Shown one piece after another: positions 16,398 to 23,778 of a stretch of 64,000 nt of DNA. The notes under the pieces were generated by a model. The model did not search any database. It saw only the letters and a list, made by a program, of their open reading frames with translations, and was not told the origin of the DNA. The position numbers and the translations under genes were made by a program. How positions within the stretch are numbered: the first letter of the stretch is position 1; the number at the start of each line of letters is the position of its first letter. This DNA comes from Lewinellaceae bacterium (GTDB lineage Bacteria > Bacteroidota > Bacteroidia > Chitinophagales > Saprospiraceae): contig JACJYL010000001.1 in assembly GCA_020636105.1 (NCBI GenBank), positions 186,001 through 250,000 on the forward strand. The letters run 5' to 3'.

Positions 16398-18020
16398 TTA
16401 GGAAAAAGAGACCATTATCCAGACAATAATGGACAAAATAACCAAAGATGCGCTAATGTCAATCCAGTTGTAACTTAATTTGTTCTCTGTTTTGTGGTCA
16501 TCAGAAGTCGTGGCAAAGGTAAGTCCGTGTAATTGTGATTCTGAAGGCACACCGGACAATAAACTAACCACTATGGCGATAAAGATACAGGTGAAAAAGA
16601 ATAATGCGCCAAAAGTCAACCAGTTGAAATCTGCAATTTTATAAAGCAAGGAATCGATTGAATAGGAATTTTTAAATGTTTCAATCATTAATTTTCCCAT
16701 TCCTAAAACCAATCCTGTCCCTAAGGCCGCAATGGAACCGTTGGCATTGATTCTTTTCCAGAAAATGCCTAATAGGAAAACAGCAGCAATTGGAGGTGCC
16801 AGGTAAGATTGGACTTTTTGCAGGTATTCATATAATCCGCTGGACAACATTGAAATAACCGGAATCCAGATGATCCCAAGCACTACCACAATAGCCGTCG
16901 CAATTTTGCCTATGTTCACCAGCTCCTTTTCAGGCTTTTCGGGATGTAATCTTTTGTAAATATCCAGCGTAAATAGCGTGGAACAAGAGTTGAATACAGA
17001 AGCCAATGAACTCATCAAGGCCGCCATTAATCCTGCCGCAACCAACCCTCTTAAGCCAGAAGGCAAAAGGTGGGTCATGAGCACTGGAAAGGCCTGGTCA
17101 GGTGTATCAAAAGAAATCACTCCTTTTTGGGACAAGCCCAAAGCAACGATACCCGGAACCAGGAACAAAAATACCGGGGTTATCTTAAGAAAAGCCCCAA
17201 AAATGGTTCCGCGCCGTGCTTCTTTAAGATTTCTGGCTGTCAAAACCCTTTGAACGATAACCTGGTCTGTACACCAATACCAAATTCCCACTATTGTACT
17301 GGTAATGACCAATGGCAACCAGGGAAAGTCAGGGTCTGAATTTGGCCTCCACATACTCATGTAATCCGGTGCATTGGCTGTTACCGTATTGACCATGCTA
17401 GACCATCCGCCAATTTCATTTATCCCGATAAAAGTCAAAGTTGCCGCTCCCAAAAGGAGAACAATGGCCTGAACGGCCTCTGTATAAACAACGGCTTTCA
17501 TCCCTCCTAAAATAGTATATAAACCGGTTAAAACCACAGTAGAAAGCGCCCCAATCCAGAAAGGTATCCCCAGTAAGGAAGACACTACAATCCCTCCTGC
17601 ATAAATAGTTACTGATACTTTGGTCAGCACATAAGCTATGATGGAAACGACAGAAAGTAACCAACGGGATCGGGAATCAAATCTCCTTTCCAGAAATTCA
17701 GGCATCGTAAATACTTTACTTCTGGCATAAAATGGCAGGAATAACCAACCCAGCATCAGAACGATCCATGAGTGTAATTCATAAATCAGCAAAGGGAGCT
17801 TATTCCCTGCACCGTTCCCTGCTAATCCAACAACATGTTCAGATCCGATATTTGAGGCAAAAATGGATGCGCCGACAACGAACCATCCTATATTTCGACC
17901 TGCTAAAAAGTAATCTGTGGTGTTTTTGTTTTTTTGAAGAATTACCCACCAGGCAATACCCAGCAGAATTAGAAAGTACAGACCGATAACGATCCAGTCC
18001 AGATTGTCAAGGCTCTTCAT
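16398..18020 (-). CDS. Sodium:solute symporter (SSS family), probable L-arabinose importer
   Basis: A 540-residue protein with 13-14 membrane segments. Family features include LIGIAWW near the start, the block DYFLAGRNIGWFVVGASIFASNIGSEHVVGLAG (split at about residues 36-70) and RGLVAAGLMAALMSSLASVFNSCSTLFTLDIY (about 325-355) with the sodium-site serines. It follows araB and araD with only 33 bases between araD and this start. It is therefore very likely the L-arabinose importer of the inner membrane. The substrate is inferred from context; SGLT-like members also move glucose, galactose or xylose. Confidence 0.88.
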   Translation of the reverse strand: MKSLDNLDWIVIGLYFLILLGIAWWVILQKNKNTTDYFLAGRNIGWFVVGASIFASNIGSEHVVGLAGNGAGNKLPLLIYELHSWIVLMLGWLFLPFYARSKVFTMPEFLERRFDSRSRWLLSVVSIIAYVLTKVSVTIYAGGIVVSSLLGIPFWIGALSTVVLTGLYTILGGMKAVVYTEAVQAIVLLLGAATLTFIGINEIGGWSSMVNTVTANAPDYMSMWRPNSDPDFPWLPLVITSTIVGIWYWCTDQVIVQRVLTARNLKEARRGTIFGAFLKITPVFLFLVPGIVALGLSQKGVISFDTPDQAFPVLMTHLLPSGLRGLVAAGLMAALMSSLASVFNSCSTLFTLDIYKRLHPEKPEKELVNIGKIATAIVVVLGIIWIPVISMLSSGLYEYLQKVQSYLAPPIAAVFLLGIFWKRINANGSIAALGTGLVLGMGKLMIETFKNSYSIDSLLYKIADFNWLTFGALFFFTCIFIAIVVSLLSGVPSESQLHGLTFATTSDDHKTENKLSYNWIDISASLVILSIIVWIMVSFS

Positions 18021-18053
18021 TAGTTTGTGTTTTAAGTATTAAAAAAGTCAATA

Positions 18054-18752
18054 TTACTGTCCGTAATAGGCATCCTTTCCGTGTTTACGTTGGTAATGTT
18101 TATTGATTAAAGTATCTTTAAGGCGTGCCGCTTTGGGATTTACCTGTAATGTAAGGAAAGCCATCCTGGCGCATTCTTCGCAAACGGCGCTGTTATAAAC
18201 AGCCTTGGCCACTGTTTTTCCCCAGGAAAAAGGGGCATGGCTACCCACGAGGATCATTTCGACTTCTTCATAGGAAAGTCCTCTTTCTTTCAGGCAATCA
18301 ATGATCTGGTAACCGGTCATGTGTTCGTAGTCCCCTTCAATGTATTCATCTTTCATGGGAGGGGCACATGGAATATCTACCGTAAGGTGATCTGCGTGGG
18401 TGGTTCCAAAAATCGGCACATCTTTTATTGCCTGGGCCCATGAGGTGCCATAAGTGGAGTGTGTATGGACAATTCCTCCGATCTTATCCCATTCCTTATA
18501 AAGTACAGCATGAGTTTTGGTGTCAGAGGAAGGTCTCAGGTCGCCTTCAATCACTTTTGCGTCGTAATCGAGAATGACCATCTTATCGGGAGACAATTCT
18601 GCATAAGGAACCCCGCTGGGTTTGATGGCAAAGGCGGCCAGGTTCCGATCTACTGCGCTGGCATTGCCAAAAGTAAACAGCACCAGGCCCAACTCGGGAA
18701 GTTGCATATTGGCTGCATAAGCCTCCTCTTTGATGTGTTGGTATTTACTCAT
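18054..18752 (-). CDS. araD: L-ribulose-5-phosphate 4-epimerase
   Basis: A 232-residue class II aldolase-type epimerase that converts L-ribulose 5-phosphate to D-xylulose 5-phosphate, the last step of arabinose catabolism. Zinc ligands are visible in IVHTHSTYGTSWAQA (about residues 94-108) and GSHAPFSWGKT (about 170-180). ATFGNASA-like substrate binding is seen as LFTFGNASAVDRN near residue 30, and TTHADHL is also conserved. The gene is 15 bases downstream of araB and 33 upstream of the symporter gene, all on the minus strand, so the three form an operon. Length matches the family. Confidence 0.96.
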   Translation of the reverse strand: MSKYQHIKEEAYAANMQLPELGLVLFTFGNASAVDRNLAAFAIKPSGVPYAELSPDKMVILDYDAKVIEGDLRPSSDTKTHAVLYKEWDKIGGIVHTHSTYGTSWAQAIKDVPIFGTTHADHLTVDIPCAPPMKDEYIEGDYEHMTGYQIIDCLKERGLSYEEVEMILVGSHAPFSWGKTVAKAVYNSAVCEECARMAFLTLQVNPKAARLKDTLINKHYQRKHGKDAYYGQ

Positions 18753-18767
18753 TTTTGCGTATGAGTT

Positions 18768-20435
18768 TTAATTTTGCGTTATGTAATGCTCTATTACCTG
18801 AGCAAGTTTACAATACTCCTGATAATATTTTTCATATTTCCTGGCATTTTCTTCGATAGGGTAGTATTCCTTGTCAAATCCGGAACCCATGTTCTCCATG
18901 GCCAGGCTCACATTTTCATAAAGGCCGGCAGCGGTGGCGGCAAACATGGCCGAACCCAGGGCGCAGGTTTGTTCTGAAGCAGCAATTTTGATGGGAATGT
19001 TCATCACGTCGGCCATCATCTGCATAATAAAAGGAGACTTTTTAGCCACTCCTCCTAGCCCTATAAGGCCTTTGATGGGAATCCCTTCCTCGATAAACCG
19101 GTCGACGATCTTTTTGGCGCCGTAACAGGTGGATTCTACCAGAGACCTGAAAATTTTAGGAGCATCGCTGCCCAGGTTCAGCCCGCTGATCACCCCTTTG
19201 AGTTGTTGGTTGGCATCGGGGGTTCTCCGGCCGTTCATCCAATCGAGGGAGAGGACATTCGATGAACCAATAGGTTCTTTTTCCGCTGCTGCGGAAAGGC
19301 GTTCAATCAGCTTTTCCCGTGCTTCTTCAATGAGTTTGGATTTTGTCTCCTCGTCTAAAAGGTCGCTCTCCCGGATCGCTTGTACGATAGGTTGCTCCAA
19401 AACCCTTCCAAACCAGGCATAGATATCACCAAAGGCGGATTGACCTGCTTCGAGGCCGAGCATGCCGGGAATGACAGAGCCGTCCACCTGTCCGCAAATA
19501 CCTCCCACCAGTTTTTCTTCTCCTTCTGTTGGCGCTACGAGGATATCACAGGTCGAAGTCCCCATTACTTTACTAAGGTAATAAGGCTCGATCTGTCCGC
19601 CAACGGCTCCCATATGGGCATCAAAAGCCCCAACACCGACTACAACTTCCTTAGAAAGGCCTAGTCTTTCTGCCCATTCGGGAGCGAGTTTACCGGCCGG
19701 CACATCAGAAGTATAGGTTTCTTTCTGCATGCGATCCACCAAACCATCAAGAAGGGGGTCCAGTGCTACAAAAAATTCATTGGGTGGCAGGCCACCGAAT
19801 GATTCGTGCCAAAGGGCTTTGTGACCGGCGGCACAACGGCTGATCTTCATTTGTGAAATATCCTCCCCTCCGGTTAACAGGAAAGGAATCCAGTCACAAT
19901 GTTCCACCCAACTGTAGGCTGCTTTTCGAACACTTTGGTCCTCCCGGCTCACTTTTAAAATTTTCGCCCAAAACCACTCGGAAGAGTAAATGCCTCCCTC
20001 ATACATGGTGTAGTCGATTTTCCATTTGGAGCAAAGCGCATTAATCTCTTCTGCTTCGCGGATAGCCGTGTGGTCTTTCCAGAGGACAAACATCGCATGA
20101 GGATTTTCGCTGAATTCCGGGAGCAGTGCCAGAGGAGTGCCTTGTTTGTTGACGGCCACAGGAGTGGAACCAGTGGTATCCACGCTTATGCCCACGATTT
20201 TCCGGGCTATTTCCTCACCGGCAGCGGACAGGCATTCTTTTATGGTTGATTCAAGACCTTCTATGTAATCCAGCGGATGTTGCCTGAATTGATTGATTGA
20301 AGGGACACAGTATAAACCTTCTTTCCATCTTTTATAATAGTGTACAGCAGAGGCTACTTCCTCTCCGTGCTCTGCATTGACAACTAAGGATCTGACCGAG
20401 TCACTCCCGAAGTCGACCCCAATCACGTATTTCAT
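18768..20435 (-). CDS. araB: Ribulokinase
   Basis: A 555-residue FGGY-family kinase that phosphorylates L-ribulose to L-ribulose 5-phosphate. The N-terminal GVDFGSDSVRSLVVNA (about residues 5-20), VDTTGSTPVAVN (about 83-94) and C-terminal GLIGLGGVAKKSPFIMQMMADV (about 430-452) are conserved nucleotide-binding blocks. DWMNGRRTPDANQQLKG is a ribulokinase signature. Length and AraD/AraA context are as expected. A TATATTTG box on the minus strand (20489-20482) and a palindrome-like site at 20526-20544 lie upstream, which suggests control by the adjacent Nudix regulator. Confidence 0.97.
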   Translation of the reverse strand: MKYVIGVDFGSDSVRSLVVNAEHGEEVASAVHYYKRWKEGLYCVPSINQFRQHPLDYIEGLESTIKECLSAAGEEIARKIVGISVDTTGSTPVAVNKQGTPLALLPEFSENPHAMFVLWKDHTAIREAEEINALCSKWKIDYTMYEGGIYSSEWFWAKILKVSREDQSVRKAAYSWVEHCDWIPFLLTGGEDISQMKISRCAAGHKALWHESFGGLPPNEFFVALDPLLDGLVDRMQKETYTSDVPAGKLAPEWAERLGLSKEVVVGVGAFDAHMGAVGGQIEPYYLSKVMGTSTCDILVAPTEGEEKLVGGICGQVDGSVIPGMLGLEAGQSAFGDIYAWFGRVLEQPIVQAIRESDLLDEETKSKLIEEAREKLIERLSAAAEKEPIGSSNVLSLDWMNGRRTPDANQQLKGVISGLNLGSDAPKIFRSLVESTCYGAKKIVDRFIEEGIPIKGLIGLGGVAKKSPFIMQMMADVMNIPIKIAASEQTCALGSAMFAATAAGLYENVSLAMENMGSGFDKEYYPIEENARKYEKYYQEYCKLAQVIEHYITQN

Positions 20436-20481
20436 ACTTCATTTGAATTTTCATGATAAAAGTAAAAGCCATACTCAGGTT

Positions 20482-20489
20482 CAAATATA
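20482..20489 (-). promoter_or_regulatory. Candidate -7 box of the araB operon
   Basis: TATATTTG on the minus strand fits the Bacteroidota TAnnTTTG consensus and is identical to the -7 box of the SusCD operon promoter at 21755-21762. It lies about 47 bases before the araB start. A TTTG box at the usual distance is not clear. Confidence 0.5.
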
Positions 20490-20525
20490 AAATATTGTGC
20501 CTGAAATATGCACTATTATACAAAT

Positions 20526-20544
20526 AAGTGTGTAAAATACATTT
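20526..20544. promoter_or_regulatory. Candidate AraR operator upstream of araB
   Basis: aagtgtgtaaaatacattt matches the perfect palindrome at 21764-21782 at 16 of 19 positions and keeps the outer aagtgt and taca blocks. It lies about 90 bases before araB, in the space between the regulator gene and the operon. Binding by the adjacent Nudix regulator is inferred. Confidence 0.6.
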
Positions 20545-20712
20545 ATTATTTAAAAAAATATGCTCTTTTTACCTTATTTAATTCTTCTTTTGCGCAGGAT
20601 TCCCCTTTTAATGGGTTGCATTTAGGGTATAAGCAGGGGGGGAGTAATGGAAAGAGAGATGTGTTTTAAGATGAAAAGGGAAGATAAATTGGAAAGTTAA
20701 AAAAAGTAACTG

Positions 20713-21402
20713 CTATAGTTTAAACATAAACCCTTCAGACACTTTTCTGTCGTATTTTTCTTTATCGAATTTGTAAAGGAAAGAACCTTTTCTGGAAGAT
20801 TCCATGTCTTTTTCCTCCAGTTTGATTAGAATATCAAGGGATTTTATTTTGTTGATAAAATTGCGTTTATCCAGTTCAATATTCCAGATGGCTTCGTATA
20901 GTTTTTGCAGTTGGCGCATGGTAAATTTTTCAGGCAGCAGCTCAAATCCGATGGGTTTGGTAGATGCCCTTAGCTGCAATCTTTGAATGGCTTGTTCTAC
21001 CATCTGGTTGTGGTCAAAGATCAGATCCGGTGCTGTCCCCACTTTAAACCATTGGGCTGAATACTGTTGAATAAGTTCCTTGTTGTGGTCTTCAATATTG
21101 ATCAGTGCGTAATAAGGGATAGAAATGGTTCTCTCACCGGGGTCCCTGTCCACTTCACAAAATGCACTCAGATCTTCCATATATATATCGTGAAATCCTG
21201 TGAGGTGATGTAAAATCCTGATCGCCGCATGGTCGAGGGTTTCTTCTTTTTTCAAAAAACCGCCGATCAGAGACCATCGGCCCCTTTCCGGTTCGAAATC
21301 CCTTTTAATCAGCAGAATTTTCAAATCTTCCTGGTCAAAACCGAAGATGATACAATCTACGGCCAACAGTACCCTGTCTTCTGATTTATAACTTGATAAC
21401 AT
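20713..21402 (-). CDS. araR: Nudix-domain transcriptional regulator, AraR type
   Basis: A 229-residue protein with an N-terminal Nudix-like domain (about residues 8-145) and a C-terminal winged helix (about 150-229; FTMRQLQKLYEAIWN and RNFINKIKSLDIL). In the Nudix box, GGFLKKEETLDHAAIRILHHL, the catalytic REUxEE segment is replaced by RILHHL. Hydrolysis is thus unlikely and the domain should act as a ligand sensor. This is the architecture of the NrtR/AraR regulators that control arabinose genes in Bacteroides. It lies between the araB operon and the divergent SusCD operon, and both have a matching palindromic site. The effector is probably arabinose, by analogy. Confidence 0.88.
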   Translation of the reverse strand: MLSSYKSEDRVLLAVDCIIFGFDQEDLKILLIKRDFEPERGRWSLIGGFLKKEETLDHAAIRILHHLTGFHDIYMEDLSAFCEVDRDPGERTISIPYYALINIEDHNKELIQQYSAQWFKVGTAPDLIFDHNQMVEQAIQRLQLRASTKPIGFELLPEKFTMRQLQKLYEAIWNIELDKRNFINKIKSLDILIKLEEKDMESSRKGSFLYKFDKEKYDRKVSEGFMFKL

Positions 21403-21729
21403 GCGAATAAATTAAGCGGCTCAAGGTAATAAGTTTTTAATAATAAATGTATTCAATAGCGTTTGAATTCTCTATTGCGCTTTTTTAGTTTTAAACACGA
21501 ATGCCAACTTCGTGTAATTTAGCCCCAAAGGGGGAGCCGTTTTTTTGAAAAAAAAGAGGCTAAAGATGGTCATCAAATCTTTTTTTATAAATATGAAAAA
21601 ATTGTTTTGTAATTAATTGATAATGTGAAAGTTATATGTGCCGCTTATGGAATTGTCGTTTTATTATGTTGTGAAATGGCTTTAACGGGTTAAATATTAA
21701 AGGTCTTTTTAAAAAAAGTCGAAATTATT
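21403..21729. other. Divergent intergenic region between araR and the arabinan locus
   Basis: About 330 bases of A+T-rich sequence with no coding signal. It should hold the araR promoter on the minus strand, but no convincing box was found. The plus-strand promoter and operator follow directly and are listed separately. Confidence 0.5.
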
Positions 21730-21762
21730 TTTGGAAAATGGCAAAACCTTTTCATATATTTG
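21730..21762 (+). promoter_or_regulatory. Bacteroidota promoter of the SusCD/arabinan operon
   Basis: TTTG at 21730-21733 and TATATTTG at 21755-21762, 21 bases apart, match the -33 and -7 elements of the Bacteroidota primary sigma factor. Transcription would start within or just after the palindrome at 21764-21782. Confidence 0.78.
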
Positions 21763-21763
21763 G

Positions 21764-21782
21764 AAGTGTAAAAAATACACTT
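21764..21782. promoter_or_regulatory. Perfect 19-bp palindrome, likely AraR operator
   Basis: aagtgta-aaaaa-tacactt is a perfect inverted repeat. It starts two bases after the -7 box, so it covers the expected transcription start, the classic place for a repressor. A 16/19 match lies upstream of araB. The adjacent divergent araR gene is the likely source of the regulator. Confidence 0.75.
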
Positions 21783-21808
21783 AATATTATCGTTTAAAAT
21801 TGTATCAA

Positions 21809-21990
21809 ATGAAAAAGACTAAACGATTGCCTTTTAAAGTCCCATTGTTAAATACTTCTGCGTGGAAGTTTATGATTTTCCACTCTTTTTCATTGACGGG
21901 ATTATCGTCAATAATCTTTATGATTTTCCTCTTAATAAAATTGAATTCCTTCCCATTTTGAAGGATGTATCAGCTGCAGCCATTTATGGT
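21809..21990 (+). pseudogene. Relic of a SusC gene (leader plus plug fragment)
   Basis: A start codon at 21809 opens a 49-codon frame (MKKTKRLPFKVPL, then a hydrophobic stretch) that looks like a SusC signal region and stops at 21958. In another frame, 21862-21990 encodes FFIDGIIVNNLYDFPLNKIE followed by ILKDVSAAAIYG. That matches the plug-domain block of the intact SusC downstream (VIDGV ... NDIETLQVLKDASAAAIYG). The N-terminal carboxypeptidase-like domain and everything after the plug are missing and the frames are shifted, so this is a degraded remnant. It lies directly under the operon promoter and before the first intact gene. Confidence 0.72.
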
Positions 21991-22050
21991 GTTCCTGATC
22001 AACTAACCAGGTATAATTATAAAAAAAATCATTCATTAAAACTTATTATT

Positions 22051-23745
22051 ATGAAAAGAATTAAACTAATGTGGTTTGCCTTTTTTGCAACAGCTTTTGC
22101 TGCATTGGGCATAATGGGGTGCGAGAAGTTGGATCTTTATTCAATTGATGAACCCTCTGATCTGCAGAGCAGGATCGATTCCATTGCAGCAGCGAATGCA
22201 AGCCAGAATACAGGGGACACTACTTACCTCACTATCGCTACAACGATAGTCGGACCTGAAGATAACAGTGCAGCCTGGTGGACAGCATTCTCTGATTATT
22301 TCAGCATTCCTACAAACAAACTATTGCATTTGGAGTTTGTTAATCACTCTTCCGGCGCTAATAACTGGAATAACTGGAATCTTGCTGTCGCCAATTTACC
22401 AGATCGTGATGCCGCTGACTATGCAGAGTACTTTGTTATCCGTTCTGATGCTTACGGCTGGGGTAACGGAGATTTTGATCTCAACCTGATGAGCCAAAAC
22501 TATCCCGACACGGACGGTGATGGCGATATTTGGAACGATTTCCGTGCTACCATGGACGGTGCTTATGTTACGCTCGAAATTGACCACTCTGCTACCGGCA
22601 ATGTATTTGTAACAGCCACTGCCGTAGGAACAAATGGTACGGTGCTTGTGGAAACGTATAATCAACCGGTTTCTGCCAATGAAGATATCGCGGCTTTCTT
22701 AATTTGCGACGGCAGTTATTTCGAGATGAAGAAAGCATATCTTCTTCCTTCTAAAGTAACTTTTGTAGAAGACGTTGACCCGGTTTCAATCGTAGTTGAA
22801 GGATATCCTGCCTTTGTTGAAATAGGCAACGAAGACTTCTGGGGTAATGCCATCGCTACGGTTACTTTCGCTGACGGTTCTTCCGCACAAGTAGATAAAG
22901 CAGATTTATCATTCACCGTGGTTCCTGATATGACTACAATCGGAGAAAAGACCGTCGTTGTAGCTTATAGCAAAACCAAGCAAGGCGCATATACCCAGGC
23001 TGTATCAACCTTCTACACGCTGGAAGTAACGAACTCTGTTACAAGCCTCGAGGTGACTACTTTGCCAGTCATAACCGAATACTATTTCTTCAGTAACGAC
23101 TCTATAATATTTGACCGAACAGGTATTGTCGTAACAGCAACATATTCCGATGGTTCAACCGCTATCATTGATAATGCAGCCCTTCAGTTTGGCAAGATTC
23201 CGGCTGCCGAAGGTGCTCAGGTTGCTGTCATTTCTTATGTTGGAGCAATGAACACAGTAACCACGACTTGCCCGCTAACGCTTGTAATGGGTGTAGGTCA
23301 AGTAGGGGCCAATGACTTTTCGACCGGATGGTGGACGGCATTCTCTAATGAATATGCAGTCCCTTCAGGGTCGAGTACGACCATAAAAATGTACTGCTAC
23401 TCCGACAATCTTGCTAACTGGCACAGCCCCAGCACAATTCTTCGCAAAGCTGACTTGACGGAATATGCTGTAGTTCGCATGGACAGCTTCGGATGGGGTG
23501 ACGGCTATGGCACAGCTACTCCCACAAGTGACTGGAACTGGGATATATTCACATCCAGCATAAATGGATCTTACATAGAGATCACCGTTACAAACAATGG
23601 TGACAATACTGCTGATGTGCTATACAATGTTACCTATGCCAGCGGCGAAACCCATTTCCAGCAGTATTCGGGTATAACGGTAGACAGTGGTGATTTGAAT
23701 TGCGCACTGGTACCAGAGTTGGCTTATCTCGTAATTGTTGAATAA
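22051..23745 (+). CDS. Surface lipoprotein with a duplicated WWTAFS module, probable glycan-binding protein
   Basis: A 564-residue lipoprotein. The start at 22051 (MKRIKLMWFAFFATAF) is chosen because it opens a lipoprotein signal with Cys24 (GIMGCEK). The longer frame from 21862 reads through the SusC relic. Two copies of a module of about 150 residues frame the protein, at about residues 60-230 and 410-564. Both begin with WWTAFS, share EYAVVR or EYFVIR followed by DSFGWG or DAYGWG, and continue with an IWNDF or WDIFTS segment and a GAYV or GSYI strand. Between them lie two Ig-like domains of the bacterial Ig type (TVTFADGSSAQVDKADL, VTATYSDGSTAIIDNAAL). It takes the place usually held by a SusE/F-like glycan-binding protein, though here before SusC. 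Arabinan binding is inferred. Confidence 0.75.
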   Translation: MKRIKLMWFAFFATAFAALGIMGCEKLDLYSIDEPSDLQSRIDSIAAANASQNTGDTTYLTIATTIVGPEDNSAAWWTAFSDYFSIPTNKLLHLEFVNHSSGANNWNNWNLAVANLPDRDAADYAEYFVIRSDAYGWGNGDFDLNLMSQNYPDTDGDGDIWNDFRATMDGAYVTLEIDHSATGNVFVTATAVGTNGTVLVETYNQPVSANEDIAAFLICDGSYFEMKKAYLLPSKVTFVEDVDPVSIVVEGYPAFVEIGNEDFWGNAIATVTFADGSSAQVDKADLSFTVVPDMTTIGEKTVVVAYSKTKQGAYTQAVSTFYTLEVTNSVTSLEVTTLPVITEYYFFSNDSIIFDRTGIVVTATYSDGSTAIIDNAALQFGKIPAAEGAQVAVISYVGAMNTVTTTCPLTLVMGVGQVGANDFSTGWWTAFSNEYAVPSGSSTTIKMYCYSDNLANWHSPSTILRKADLTEYAVVRMDSFGWGDGYGTATPTSDWNWDIFTSSINGSYIEITVTNNGDNTADVLYNVTYASGETHFQQYSGITVDSGDLNCALVPELAYLVIVE

Positions 23746-23778
23746 TCACCAGATCAAAAAATATATAAACCTATAATT

